Shown piece by piece: positions 31,186-43,254 of a stretch of 64,000 nt of DNA. How positions within the stretch are numbered: position 1 is the first letter of the stretch; each line of letters opens with the position of its first letter. This DNA comes from Pholiota molesta. Taxonomy: Eukaryota; Basidiomycota; Agaricomycetes; Agaricales; Strophariaceae. The stretch spans positions 1 to 64,000 of the forward strand of contig JACGCK010000193.1 of assembly GCA_014925825.1 (NCBI GenBank). Direction: 5' to 3'. The notes under the pieces were generated by a model. It did no database searches. It saw only the letters and a list, made by a program, of their open reading frames with translations, and was not told the DNA's origin. Made by a program: the position numbers and the translations under genes.

Positions 31186-32721
31186 CTACGCAGTGTTCCC
31201 AATCATCTTCTTGACATACACCCAGTCCCCAACATTCACACTGCCATTACCGCTGGGAACTCCGTTGCATCCAAGACAAGGTTTCATTTTCTCTGTGGGA
31301 TCCAGGCCCGTCCTGAACTTCATCAGCACCTTATACGGCACGGCATTATCACGAATTCCCGTCTCTGGGCTAACATTGGGGAGCTGGAAAATAATTCTGT
31401 CAATCGACAATCTAACATCCTCGAGAGAGAAAAAAGAACCCTACCAGGCATCTTGTACACTTTGACACAAGTGTTATTGAAGGTGATGATTCAGATCCGA
31501 TTAATATTTCTTCCCAGTTGTCTTCTGCGAAAGGACCTCCACCCCGGAAGACGATGTTAGGTCTGAACCTAGATCCAATAAAGGAAGGAGGTAATTAGTC
31601 GGCTTTTCTCTTTTAGACAATGAGATCATAAACGCAACAAAAGAAGGTGTAAAAGCCAAAATAAATTAAATATAAGGAAATCGCGCACGCACCTTTCAAT
31701 TGGCACGCTCTCCGTGCTCCATTTCGCGTCTATGCCTTGTGACCCAACATGTTTACGGAGGTGATTCTCTACCTCGACGATACTTTCCTCTGAAAGAACC
31801 AACATTGGATACATGTCCTGATATTTGGAAGTTGACTTCAGATCTGGAAAACTCGTCGTCGGTTCAACTTGTCGCGGTTTAGGACCTTTGGTTACAAGAT
31901 GAACTGGTTTCCCGAAATATTTGGATAGAATGGCTGATGCCGTCCCTTTGGGACCAGTGTTGGACTCGCAAATATAGCCATCCAGAGGAAGGAATCCAGC
32001 CCAGAGTTCAATCTCTGGTAGTCTATTAGTCCATGTCAGATGGGCACACGTGTATGGGGGATAGGCTTACGAGGTCCATGTCTTCAGAGTATCGCTGGTG
32101 GGACGCAGTGGAATGGAGAATGCCTCACATTCCGACTCCTCCGGAAAAGAGACCTTGAGCATCCCGTCATTCTCGATTGAAGGAGTTATAAGGACCATCT
32201 AACATGGAGATAGCAACGTGCTCAGTTATCAACGTTGGAGTTTGTAATATACATACCTTCGCCACTTCTCTCGCGGTAATGATCTTCATTTTTGTAGCAT
32301 CGATGATGGACCAAATCCTGTCGTTCTTTCGCACAAGCGAGTGCGATTAATTTTAGCAGTCCATGAGCGAAATCATAGGGCCCTACCTCTAGTCCTTCAT
32401 GTGTGTATCTTGCACTGGGAACGGAGATACCTCTGCAACTCTGCAAACATTCAAGAAATCGAATATCACAAGATATAGAGTACACACCTTGATTGGATGG
32501 ATCAATATCTTGGACACACGCACTTGACCAGGCACAGGAGGTGTTGACATTGTGCTATCGCTCTTATTCACCGGCGCTGTAGTTTTGCCTGGAGCTGACC
32601 TCGGTTGCCGTATGCGCAAGCTCCAGACGATGACGGTCAAAGACAACAAGCCTGCAAGAGCTGCCCATCTATATTCTTCGGGAATATTATCGAGCGTATG
32701 GGAAAGGACACCAGGTGACAT
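31186..32721 (-). CDS. Membrane-anchored MOSC-domain protein (mARC-type molybdenum enzyme)
   Basis: Minus-strand exons 32721-32488, 32440-32387, 32325-32257, 32198-32071, 32022-31693, 31568-31445, 31383-31186 (378 aa). A transmembrane helix near residues 18-38 is followed by the MOSC N-terminal barrel (VSKILIHPIKSC, THEGLENDRIW) and the MOSC core. CTRCLLPNVSPETG near 315 carries the Cys that in mARC/YcbX proteins ligates molybdenum of the sulfurated cofactor. These enzymes reduce N-hydroxylated compounds with cytochrome b5 and its reductase, often on the outer mitochondrial membrane; location here is inferred. In exon 5 the upstream AG at 32024-32023 was used, because the next AG gives an immediate stop. 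Confidence 0.9.
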
Positions 32722-33046
32722 TAAATTGAATAGTTTTGGCACGAGAGCTGTCGATTTCAGATTGGGACGTCTCCAGATCCGTGTGCTTAGCAGACTATAG
32801 ATAGTCGATATCTATCAATGTTAGCCCTACGTGGAGCAATCAAATAGCTTCTATGCAAGAGCAGTGAATTGGGGAGAGCGAACGTGGCTTGCAAAATGGT
32901 GGTTGGAGGAAGAGAGCGAGCGGAAGTCAAATGCAAAATTGCTTTTCGTGACTCGCCTTGCATCACGTCAATTAGGCGCGTTCTTGCTCGAAAGAGATTA
33001 GCGCCATCATTTCTCGGGAACAGAGCGGTCTACATTTGCAAGGCTC
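32722..33046. other. MOSC gene promoter region
   Basis: No gene recognised. It runs into the foldback element. Confidence 0.45.
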
Positions 33047-33558
33047 ACACTGCTGGAGGTGATTGCTGTTCCCAAATGGAACAGTGTATTGGAACAGGTA
33101 TCATGGCTGTTCCCGGAAAAAAATAGATAAACTGTTTCAAAATAGAAAATTGAATAAACATAAAGACTGTTTCAAACCTGTTCCTTTCCAGAAAACAATA
33201 AATTTATCATGGCATATTTCTGTTGGAAACAGTTTATCTGTTTCTGGGAGAAACATTTTAAATTTTATTTGCCATTCCATGGCTGTTTCATTGGCTGTTC
33301 CACAGAAACAGGCTAATATTTAAGGAACAGGCAAATAAAAATTCAAACTTTTTCAGGAAAGAAACAGATAAGCTGTTTCCAAAAGAAATATGCCATGATA
33401 AATTTATTGTTTTCTGGAAAGGAACAGGTTTGAAACAGTCTTTATGTTTATTCAATTTTCTATATTGAAAGAGTTTATCTATTTTTCTCTGGGAACAGCC
33501 ATGATACCTGTTCCAATACCCTGTTCCATTTGGGAACATCGATCACCTCCAGCAGTGT
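33047..33558. repeat. Foldback element: long near-perfect inverted repeat
   Basis: The left arm (about 33047-33273) is repeated in reverse complement on the right (about 33330-33558) with few mismatches and a central spacer of about 56 bp. The outer ends are ACACTGCTGG and its complement. The arms contain many small variants of CTGTTTC and CTGTTCC and their complements, so they could also pair locally. There is no coding capacity. This is the shape of a MITE-like or foldback transposon; a transcript would fold into a hairpin of over 200 bp. I found no clear target-site duplication (at most TCA on each side). Confidence 0.9.
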
Positions 33559-33933
33559 CAGGACGCAAAAGCGTTTTGAAAAGGCTTGAGCCTCTTCAGG
33601 CCTCAAGCTTCCGGATTACCCAGCTTTACCCCGAGTGTCGCGTCGCGTCGCGTTGACTGGGACGCGTCTGAATCGGGCACGGCCGGGTACCTTGCGGGTC
33701 TGAAAAATAACTAGAAATACATCTCCAAAAATTCCATCTGTGCAGCAGGTGATAGAATGAATACAAAACGAAAGAAGAATAATAAACTGACTTTACCAAG
33801 AGCTGTTGAAAGTGGAGAGCTGCAAAAAAGCTGATCATGAGGAAAGTTCAAAGAGCACCCGGAACCAGAAATTACTCGATATGGAAGCTGCCAAGCCAGC
33901 GTGATCTTTGACTACGACAAGCGTTCTTCTCAA
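33559..33933. other. ALG9 promoter region
   Basis: Includes a short tandem GTCGC run (about 33638-33655). No gene recognised. Confidence 0.45.
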
Positions 33934-36352
33934 ATGTCGTCTCAGGTCCAGAATCTGAGCTTCAGGCGACCCACCAACGTTCCGGAGAAGCCCAAGGCAC
34001 CTCCTGCAGCGAGGCATACGGGTATCTTGCAAGACCAGCTCCGAAGGTCAGCTTACAACTACTCCCTGGTCAAACGCGAAGTTGACCGCCATACAGAGCA
34101 CAGCGTCGACCATGGGTGCCGTCGTTCTCGCTCGCTGTGCGTATCCTTTTGCTGATACGCGTGGCGGGCGCGATGTACTCGAATATCAGCGATTGCGATG
34201 AAGGTCAGGAGCAAGTGGTTGTGCCCAATTCCGCGCTGACCCGACAACCAATAACTAGTGTATAACTTCTGGGAACCTCTGCATTTCCTCGACCAAGGTT
34301 ATGGCTTCCAGACTTGGGAGCTGTCACCGAAATATGCGTTACGCAGCTGGTCTTATATTCTCCTACACCTCCTCCCGCCGCAAGTTGGCAAGATCGTCCT
34401 CGCTGGTGACAAAGTGCGTTAGCAGTTCGATTTCACTGTTGTCGGAATGCTGACTCTCCTTCCAGCGCGCAGCTTTCTTCGCCGTGCGCATTCTTTTGGC
34501 CATTATCTCTACCCTTGCGGAGGCAAAGCTCTATCGGACTGTTGTTGAGAAGATCAATGAACGGGTTGGACGTTATTACTTCTTTTTCATGGCCTTTAGC
34601 GCGGGCATGTGGAGTGCTTCTGCAGGTGTGTCAACAAATAATATCCAAGGCAATCTTAACTATTACTAATGCCACTACAGCGTTCCTTCCGTCAACATTT
34701 ACCATGTATACCACGTCACTGGCCCTATCCTACGCGTTCATTCCGACAAGCTCTAACGATGCCCACCGCACGCTCGCCGCCACACTACTCTTCGCCGTTG
34801 GTGGTATAGTGGGATGGCCATTTGCGCTGGCCCTAGCTATTCCCTTCATATTCGAAGAACTCTTCGTCTATGGTGCCGACATCGTTACGCCCGAAGCGCG
34901 CGCTTCCTGGTTCACCAACCGCGTCACGCGTCTGATCGGTGCAGGCGTCGTGGCCTTACTCATCTTTATCCCTGTCATTGGTATCGATAGTCTCGCGTAT
35001 GGGAAACTCGCCGTCGTGCCATGGAATATTGTGCACTACAACATTTTTGGCGGAGCTGAGCGCGGGCCAGAACTCTACGGCACCGAACCTTGGGACTTTT
35101 ACATTCGCAACCTTATCCTCAACTTCAATTGTATTCCGTTCCTCGCATTGCTGTCGCTCCCTGCGTTGGTGGTCTCGGTTTTCGTTGATCGCAAGCGCCT
35201 TGGATTGTACACACCCGGTCCTAATCAAAGCTCCCCGTTCACGATATTGGCATTGAGGCTAGCGCCATTGTACCTTTGGCTTGGAATTCTGACACTGCAA
35301 CCACATAAAGAGGAACGATTCATGTTCCCTGCATATCCGCTACTGTGCTTCAATGCCGCAGTTTGTGTATATCTCGTTCGAGGTTGGGTGGAAATTGCTT
35401 ACATCAAATACACTAAATCCCCGTACCAAGTGAGTTTCCAAACAATGCTGTCCGTTATTTTCTTGAGGAACCAAAGCTAATGCGTTTTTTAGGCTTCGCA
35501 ATCTTCCGTTTTCAGTAACTTAACCTTCTCTCTTGTGCTAACGTCCTCAATCATCAGTATCTCGCGCATTGTGGCTCTCTACCAATATTACCACGCACCC
35601 CTGGGCATCGCATTCGAATTCCAAATTACCGAGATCCCCCGCCTGCTCAACGTTACAGGCCTACTTCCTGTCTACCCAGAGGGTACCTTGGAGGAGGATA
35701 CTCCGCGCATTGATCTTACACCTATCAAAGAGCTGGAGCTGACCTTGTGCTTGGGCAAGGAATGGCACCGCTTCTCTGGGAGTTACCTTGTCCCTAATGG
35801 TATCAAGGTCGAGTTTATCAAGAGCGAGTTTGACGGGATGCTGCCGCGCCACTTTGAAGAAAGGCTGACCGCGGCCGATCAGGTCGCCGGAACGGATAAT
35901 ACCCTGGTGCAGCTCTCCAAAAAATGGTGGATTAGGCCCCAGACCACGTATGTTCCCCAGGACCTTAATGACTTGAACAAAGAGGACCTTTCACATTATG
36001 TGAGTTTGCCTTTTCACATATAAATAAAAAAATTCATCGTTTCTCACCTCTCTTGCCTTTTATCTAGGTCCCGGTAGAGCAATGCGACTACCTCATCGAC
36101 TTGGACTTCCCGCTCCATCCAAGCACCTCTGCTTTGGAGCCGCGCTACGCGGCCATGACCGACACATGGGAGCGCGTCGTCTGCAAGCCGTTCCTCGATG
36201 CGCGTCACTCGTTCCTGCTCACGCGCATGTTCTGGCTGCCAGGGCAGTTGTGGCAGGGCCGGAATGAGTTTGGGGACTATTGTTTGTTGAGGAATAATGA
36301 GAGGGTGGATGAGAAGGCGAGGAATGCGGCGAGGAAGACGCGGTGGACATGA
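33934..36352 (+). CDS. ALG9: Alpha-1,2-mannosyltransferase ALG9
   Basis: Exons 33934-34046, 34097-34203, 34259-34413, 34466-34625, 34681-35429, 35493-35999, 36068-36352 (691 aa). It is a polytopic GT22-family protein. The first luminal loop carries SDCDEVYNFWEPLHF, the conserved acidic motif of these dolichyl-P-mannose-dependent enzymes, rejoined across intron 2. HKEERFMFPAYPL near residue 410 is the other family signature. In the ER lumen ALG9 adds the seventh and ninth mannose to the dolichol-linked oligosaccharide used for N-glycosylation. Length and hydrophobic profile fit ALG9 rather than ALG12 or PIG-B. The start is the only ATG compatible with the short hydrophilic N-terminus. Confidence 0.94.
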
Positions 36353-37475
36353 GTGGGAGGCAGCTCTGGTCCTTTCGATTCGGAAGAGTCGGGAGGCGAA
36401 GTGGTTGGATCCTAGACGTAAAAGGCTGTGGCCAGAACTGTGGAAACTAATTGGATACAAGTGTTGTTTGTATTGCTGTAGAGTGACTACCGTAGAAAAT
36501 TATAGATATTTACAGACGTCGTTACTGGTAAGTCACTGGTAGCTTGTTCACTAGTAGGCTCTAACACTTGCTAACATTCCCATAGCCAACTGTAAAAATT
36601 GTCATTGAGATATACATAACAATTCCTGGTCCATATCTTGGGATGTATTGTGATGGCCTCAGGATGGCCTTGATACTAGGTTTGCCGAGAAGCGCTGAAG
36701 AAGCGCCTATATAGATAGGAGTTTGAATTTGCAGACACCGCCTTCAAGTTCGTCTTCGCACAATCTTCGCATCTGCAATGATGCACCTCTCTACAACTTC
36801 TCTCTGATCATCATGATGAGAAGCGCTCGACTCTCCGCGGATTGTGCTGTTGAATGTATTAGCCCACACGACTTGTTCTCAGGAGAGGCATTCAGTGTTA
36901 TAATGTGTCTGTGTTGCTCACTATTTGCAGCGGCCGCTGTCAACCCTCATCTTGTGCACGTCAAGTTGCACTCGTCTTCGTCTCGCTTTAGATCCCAAGA
37001 TTGCGTTGCAATGGAAACGATTATTCAAAGTATGGTACAGGTGCAGGCTTGCAGCTTATCGCCTACAGGCAATTGGGTGCTTGAAAAAAGCGTACGAGCA
37101 ACGACAACCTTGCCATGATTTATATTGGGCTTTATCTGGACGTTATGGGCCATCATGAAATCAGCGATCTCTAAATGACAACTCTTTTGTTTTCGGCGTC
37201 TTTTTCCCGCGGCAATATGCGCTCCTGAACTGTCAATGTCAAGCATAACGTACATACACGGTCTTCGCTTAATAGACTTTCCGTTGCGTTGTGGATATAA
37301 GGCCGGACTTGCGTCACGTCAACTGGTCTTGAATCTCCTCTCATTCTATCACTTGAACGAACGTACTGTTCTGGAGTCTAGTTGTCGACGCTCAAAATTT
37401 ATGGCCTGGAGCTTGATCTCGCCTCGATCACATCAATCCTTCTAGACAGACATCCCCACTATCATAATACTCCAA
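36353..37475. other. Gene-poor stretch with two TATA-like elements
   Basis: TATATAG near 36705 precedes a short frame (about 36813-37118, 101 codons) with no recognisable domain, which I do not call. GATATAAGG near 37294-37302 is placed to serve the membrane-protein gene at 37476. Confidence 0.4.
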
Positions 37476-38822
37476 ATGGGCTCTACACCTTACTGGGGAC
37501 CTGACGAATCGGCCTATGACATCTTTCTCGAGCGGACATTCCTGGCTGGAGATTTTCTATCGGGAATGGGATACGGTGAGTCTTGATCTTGGTTCAGCAT
37601 CCAATCCACAATCATCTCAATGTCTTCTTCGTAACCAAACGCAGGCATGCAATTGATACTCTACATATCCTGCGCTTTATTTCTATGGAATACACGGGAA
37701 TCGCGCGGAAAGCAATCCATCTACTTACTCGTTTATATCACGCTTTTGCTCAGCGTCGAAACGATGTTTGCGGCTGTCCAAGCGCGCACGGTGCAAGTGA
37801 TGTACATCGACAATCGAAACTACCCTGGGGGCCCATGGCAATATTTCTTGGCCACCCAGTATCTCGTCATCAACGTTATGTTCTACGCCACGCTTTTTAT
37901 TCTGACGTTTCTATCTGATCTACTTGTGGTAAGTTTGCTCTCGTGGCACATACGCGTCCTTGGCACAGGCTAATCATTTTTTAGTTATGGAGGTGCTGGA
38001 TTATATGGGGTGGTTCTGGAACGAATGTTTCTTATGCAGTGGTAGCTCTGCCTTTCCTCATGGTACTTGCATCATTTGGTGAGTATTGTGGCTATAACAG
38101 CTTGCATTTTGAAACGTTCTTTCACTTATCTTTCAACAACTTTTTCTTTCTTTAGGCATGGGAACTCTTTGGACCCTGCAATCTAGCCAGCCCGGGCTAT
38201 CGCTGTACAGCGCCCTGCCCATGGCATACGGCACCTCATATTATGCGATTTCTCTCAGCGTCAACATCCTCTTGACAATCCTCATCGCGGCCCGACTGCT
38301 CATGTATCGCCGGAGGGCGATGTTGGCGGCCCTTCCCCACGGACATGCGACCCACTACGTCTCACTGGCGGCGATATTCGTCGAATCAGCCGCCCTATAC
38401 TCCATCGTCGCCCTCACTTTCATCATTTCCTACGCGCTGAATAACCCTATCAATCAAATCTTTCTATGTATGGCCTCGTCTGCCCAGGTATGTTTCCTGC
38501 CCAGGATTTCAAATCCTTGTTTACGCACACGACTAACATTGACATGGGTATACAACGATGATAGCAAATTGCAGGCTATCTAATTATATACCGCTTGGCT
38601 GAAGGGCGGGCGTGGAATCAAGAAACATTCGCCAGTAAGAAGCCAACGACCTTGCACTTCCACCAATCCACGTCTGGAGGAACAGCGGCTACAATGTCTA
38701 CTAATCTCGAGACGCCAATCGACGGAGTACCATTTGGATTGCCTTATTCACAGCAAGTGACTCACAGCGCTTCACAAGAAAAAAAAGATGAGGAAAAGGT
38801 GTCTGTATATAATATTGCCTAA
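37476..38822 (+). CDS. Seven-helix membrane protein, agaricomycete type
   Basis: Exons 37476-37575, 37645-37928, 37985-38078, 38156-38487, 38565-38822 (355 aa). Seven hydrophobic segments can be counted: about 34-48, 56-80, 100-130, 145-172, 188-212, 226-255 and 268-285. The block LWRCWIIWGGS follows helix 3, a feature repeated in many mushroom receptor-like proteins of unknown ligand. The C-terminal 75 residues are hydrophilic and Ser/Thr-rich, as in signalling receptors. No named family can be assigned safely; receptor function is inference. Confidence 0.82.
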
Positions 38823-39003
38823 GTAAACATAATGGCAGTTACAAGTTATTAAAACTGATTAACAGAGAAATGAATTTTCGAGAATGTGGCGATTACTATC
38901 TGCAATTACTTAACGAGAGTATAAGATTTTCCAGGTCCGGGGTATGTACATGTAACATGTAGCATCAGCGATGCTTGAGTGAATATTGAGACGGCCCTCA
39001 TAA

Positions 39004-41587
39004 TCATCCAAGTAGATCAACATTTGCGTCTGGAATACTTCTAGATCCATTTTGAGGAGGCAGTTTCACCGTCTCGCTGACCGTAATAGAGCGCTTGGGT
39101 GCGGGTCTTATACCGTGGACGGCCTTGGCATCGGGCCCAAAATAAACATTGAGGCAAGGAGACGCCTTCAGCTGTTTAATATCGGCATGAATAATATCAT
39201 GGCAGAACAAGTCCAGATCCAGATCATCCTGACAGACAGTAACGGTAAGTCAAGAGTGGGCAATAATCGAAAAGTGAACTCACGGCGTCGTAGCCTTTGA
39301 ATTGGGGCAAATGTAAACGATCAAAAATCCATAAGCATAAAGAATGAAAGGAAGAAAAGCTTACCAAACGGCTGCTCGATTTCTTCGCCTGCAGCAATGA
39401 AGCCAAGATAAATAAACGCTGCAAGGGCAACACCGGGGATCGTGTGGTACCCAAATTGGCCGACAAGCTGGAATGGGAGGAAGAACAGATAGATCCAGAC
39501 AGTACTAGCTGATCGTTAGTTGAAAGCACTTGACTTGGATTTATGAAGACTTACTGTCTAGAAGCCGAAGGAAGGGCCGAAACGTATAAGATGTCTGGTC
39601 CACCGGAATTGAGAGTAAATCACCTTATGTGTACAGAATAAATGCTGTAATCCGAGTCAGCTAACCTGAAATTTGTCAGAATCAAGACGATAAGACGTAC
39701 AATGGCAATGGCGTAGTAAGAATACGCTCGAGGGCTAGGCACATCACTTAGTATTAGACATTGGACGTAAGGGACAAACACAACTTACAAGACAAAGAGT
39801 CCTCAAAAGCAGCTATGGTTCCCATCATCGGACCCATGCTCGAACCTAGATGCAAAATTCAGTGTCCATTCCTATCTGTGGTACACCTATGGTCTCCAAG
39901 TACTCACCAGGAACGGTACCACGATCCTCCAAAGTGCTACACCATTCGCTCAGACACCTTAGAATTTCAAGAGGAAGATTTTCGCCGCCTCCGGCAACCA
40001 TGGGGCGATGTTTTACATGCAAGCCAGAATGCAACGGACCAGCCCACTGCCTATCGCTCGGACTAGTACCATCCCCTTGCTCCGTTTCGTGCTGCAAGGC
40101 AAACGCGATAGATTTATACCCACTAAACACAAATAGTTATGAGAGAGCCTTACCACTTCGCCCGGTGCTGATGAAGCCTGTTGGGCCGTGGATCCCCGTC
40201 CGAATCGACGTCGAATAGCGGATATTGCGCCGCCGAAGGGGATCAGGTCTCCGGCGACATTGTCCATTACATTGTCCTGAGGGGGTTGTGCGGAAGGCAG
40301 CAGAGGCTGATGCTGGCTCTGCCCCGAGACGCTTGACAAATCCGAGGAGTTGGATCCTTTCCGAAGCAACGGACGCAGTGCGGAGGATGACGATGCACGG
40401 GAGTTAGAGGCCAGACGCGATGGGTCGAATGTCCCATAGGCATTGATGGGTGGGATGATGGGATTCATATCAACGAAGATGTGCGAGGATGGACCCTCGA
40501 GGGTAGGTATTTCTGGAGGAGCTGGCGAGAGTGTAGTTTCTTTTGTGATCATTTGCGCACGTCGCGGTGAAGGCAATGACGATGCTATGATTTCTTGAGC
40601 GTGCTTGTTCTCGTTGATGGTGTGATCATGCTATAATAAATTTTAGCAAAAGGAGATTGCTGGATATGTTATGGATCCAACTCACATCGTGCAGAGGGCG
40701 AATGCGATGGTAAAGATCTTCGTAGTAGATACCCAATTCTCCTTTTGTGCACGATCAAAAAAGGCCAGCGGCATATAAATATTCTATTACTTACCTCGAA
40801 CATGATGCTTGAGAGCGACACAGAACCTAGGTTGATCATTAAATACGATATACTGAACAAATACATAGAGAGGACTTACCCTTCAACCAGATCCAAAGCC
40901 ATCAACTTTTCAGCCATAACTTTATTCAGCTCCTCCGTAGATCGTTGCAGCTGACCGCTCTGGGTCTCTTCCGGTCTCTTCGGAGTCAAACAAGGAGGTA
41001 CATGAAACCAAATGAGTCGACTAAGGGTGCGCGAATTCCGGATGACGTCCGACCAACAAGTTCTCCCCATCCAATATCTGTCGTATCTGCAAGATAAGAA
41101 CATCAATAAAGAACGATTCACACCCCAAAAAAGAGCTGCTCTTACCCACTAATAGCACGATATGAAATAACAAAGCCAATGACGACCCCTATTCAAAGTT
41201 AGCAGTGATTAGATTATTTACGGATGGCTGCAGACTCACCAAGAACAGTCAACATAACACCAGGGATCTCAAGGTTGACTATTCCGCGCATAGACAGGGT
41301 GACAATAACTAGAACAGGTCAGCGCAAGGCTTTAAAGAAGACTACCAACAGCAAACCCTATACCTGCAGCGAAGATCGTGTGGAGCAGAACGGCAGGCCA
41401 TATTCTCCAGATCTACACGAAAACCTTGATCTTAGTACATGGCTTGTTGAATGAAGGAAGATAAATCACTCACGACAGAGCCACGTCCCAAAGTCCGAGC
41501 TAATAATGAATACGTCGGTATACCGGGCACAAACTGTTGGCCCTGCAATGGACGCGACGCTGGTAGAAGTGGACGATTTCCCGTCAT
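39004..41587 (-). CDS. Bestrophin-family (UPF0187) anion channel-like protein
   Basis: Fifteen minus-strand exons: 41587-41474, 41412-41364, 41308-41240, 41188-41146, 41086-40880, 40826-40795, 40741-40686, 40630-40154, 40091-39908, 39845-39789, 39734-39701, 39644-39624, 39504-39365, 39294-39284, 39228-39004 (572 aa). Family signatures appear in order: IWPAVLLH, then SYRAISGYDRYWMGR (about 83-97), PLEILRCLS, LTTPLPF, YLFFLPFQL, and PFGYDADDLDLDLFC near the end. Members form chloride-permeable channels in fungal membranes. A disordered 130-residue insert sits in exon 8. Exons 12 (21 nt) and 14 (11 nt) are tiny, and each is needed to keep conserved sequence in frame; intron 12 (119 bp) is the least certain. 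Confidence 0.87.
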
Positions 41588-42153
41588 GGTTCGTTTACTG
41601 ACCATCTTTCAAGTTGGCGGAAACGAGCGGCAGCCAAAAACTCGCAGACACAGCTTCGTGGACTGGGAGATGGTGAAGGTAGATGGAAGAAAACGATGGG
41701 CGCGCGGCGCGCGCTGGCAACAAACGACGCTCCGCATTTCTGCTCAGGACCCTGTACATAAACACGATTCTCTGATCAGTGATTCCCGAGCGCAATGAGA
41801 TCAGAGTTACTATCACGTGACCGTATATTTTTGGAGATTGAACGGATGAGAGTTTTCGGTTGAGCGCAGTGCTGACCAGGACAGGACAAGGCTCGAGCGC
41901 TCCGAGAATCTTGGACGCCCGTGGGTGCCAACATTCAACAGGCATCATTCCAACCAGTCGCATCCCCTGGATACCCCAGCTCCTCTTGTCTGTATCTGCC
42001 ATCACCCATAAAGCAACGCGCGCATAGATATCTTTCTAGACTTGCGCTGTAATTTCTGCTTGCGCGCATATCCTACTGCGGACAGAGCACTTGCGACGTA
42101 GCAACCAGTCTTGAGCTTGAACCACGTCAAGCTATCAATCCAAAATTTCAACC
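41588..42153. other. Divergent promoter region
   Basis: Lies between the channel gene (minus) and the acidic protein gene (plus). No further gene recognised. Confidence 0.5.
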
Positions 42154-42787
42154 ATGTCTGCGGAAGCTACGGTCACCCAGCCAGGACACCCCGAAGACGC
42201 CCCCGAAGCTGTGAACGGCCAGAATGAAGAGGCAACCATTGTAGACAGCCTCGGCGACGAAGAAGACGACAGCGACGACTACGGCGAGGATGAAGAAGCC
42301 GATTACGAGGTGCGCTATTGTTCTCGCCCCTCGTTTGATCCCGCGACCCACCTTTGGTTCTCCACTTAGGAGGATAGGCAAATTGTCGGAGACGAAGATG
42401 ATGACGAAGAAGAAGAAGAGGAGGAGGAGGAAGGCGATGCTGAAGAGGCCAACGGGGTATGTCCACGTACTTCTCACTCGTCGCTCAGATATTTACATTA
42501 ATAATAATTCTCGTTAGGGAAAGGAAACCTTGACGCATCTCCTTCTTGGAAATGTGCGTAGTCTCGAGGCTCAAATTAGAAACAAGAGTCTGACCGCTCA
42601 ATTATCGGACTTATAGCCTAACGCACCTGTCGAAGGTGACGAATTCGAGGACGAAGAGGAAGAGGAGGAAGAGGATGACGAGTACGTCTTCGAGCCAGAA
42701 CCGGCTCCCACCGCCACCAAGAAACGCTCCCGCGAGGAAATCGCTGATGACGACGACTTGCAAGGCGGCAAAAAAGTCAGAGCCTAG
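42154..42787 (+). CDS. Small acidic nuclear-type protein
   Basis: Exons 42154-42309, 42370-42456, 42518-42553, 42617-42787 (149 aa). More than a third of residues are Asp or Glu, in runs of up to nine Glu, separated by a short hydrophobic patch (LTHLLLGN, wholly in the 36-nt exon 3). The C-terminus has a basic nuclear signal (KKRSREE and GGKKVRA). The layout recalls prothymosin-like or histone-chaperone proteins that mask histone basic tails, but no family motif proves it. Confidence 0.75.
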
Positions 42788-43254
42788 ATGGGAGCCTTGT
42801 CTCTCACTGCACACGAGCGAGCTTTCCTGCTGCTCGAAACTAAAATGAATCAACCTAATAAAATCCCGAAGAAAATATGTTGTGTAAAGTGTACATCCTT
42901 TTTTTGTTATTCTTTTTTATACCTCAGCGGTTGCTCCATATTTATACATGTGTATGTACCCTATAACGCTCTTAGATTGAACGTAGCTTTCGCTGAGTAG
43001 GTAAACTTGTTGTACATAACCATCTATAACGGACTACGATGTTGTGTTTTATCGTATTATAACGTTGAATACATGGGAACACCCGAACACCCAATGAAGA
43101 GATGTAGATTTGGAACACTAGGCAGTTGACATTTGGAAGCCAAACTATTATTACAAACACATGTAAGAATATTGTAGTATACAGAAAGAAGTTTAGAGTC
43201 ATGAAGTCGTATATACAAACCTAACGGAAGCCCAACAGGTCAGCGGCATGGACT
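42788..43254. other. Convergent AT-rich 3' stretch
   Basis: Between the stops of two convergent genes. No feature recognised. Confidence 0.5.

Noticed and set aside
33063..33539. Two similar open frames on opposite strands in the foldback element
   Set aside because: They are the same arm read twice because of the inverted repeat. Composition is low complexity and there is no domain.
36044..36460. 138-codon minus-strand frame at the ALG9 end
   Set aside because: Antisense of the well-supported last ALG9 exon.
36813..37118. Possible 101-codon gene below a TATA-like element
   Set aside because: No domain, no signal peptide I trust and no supporting splice pattern; left as an annotated gene-poor stretch.
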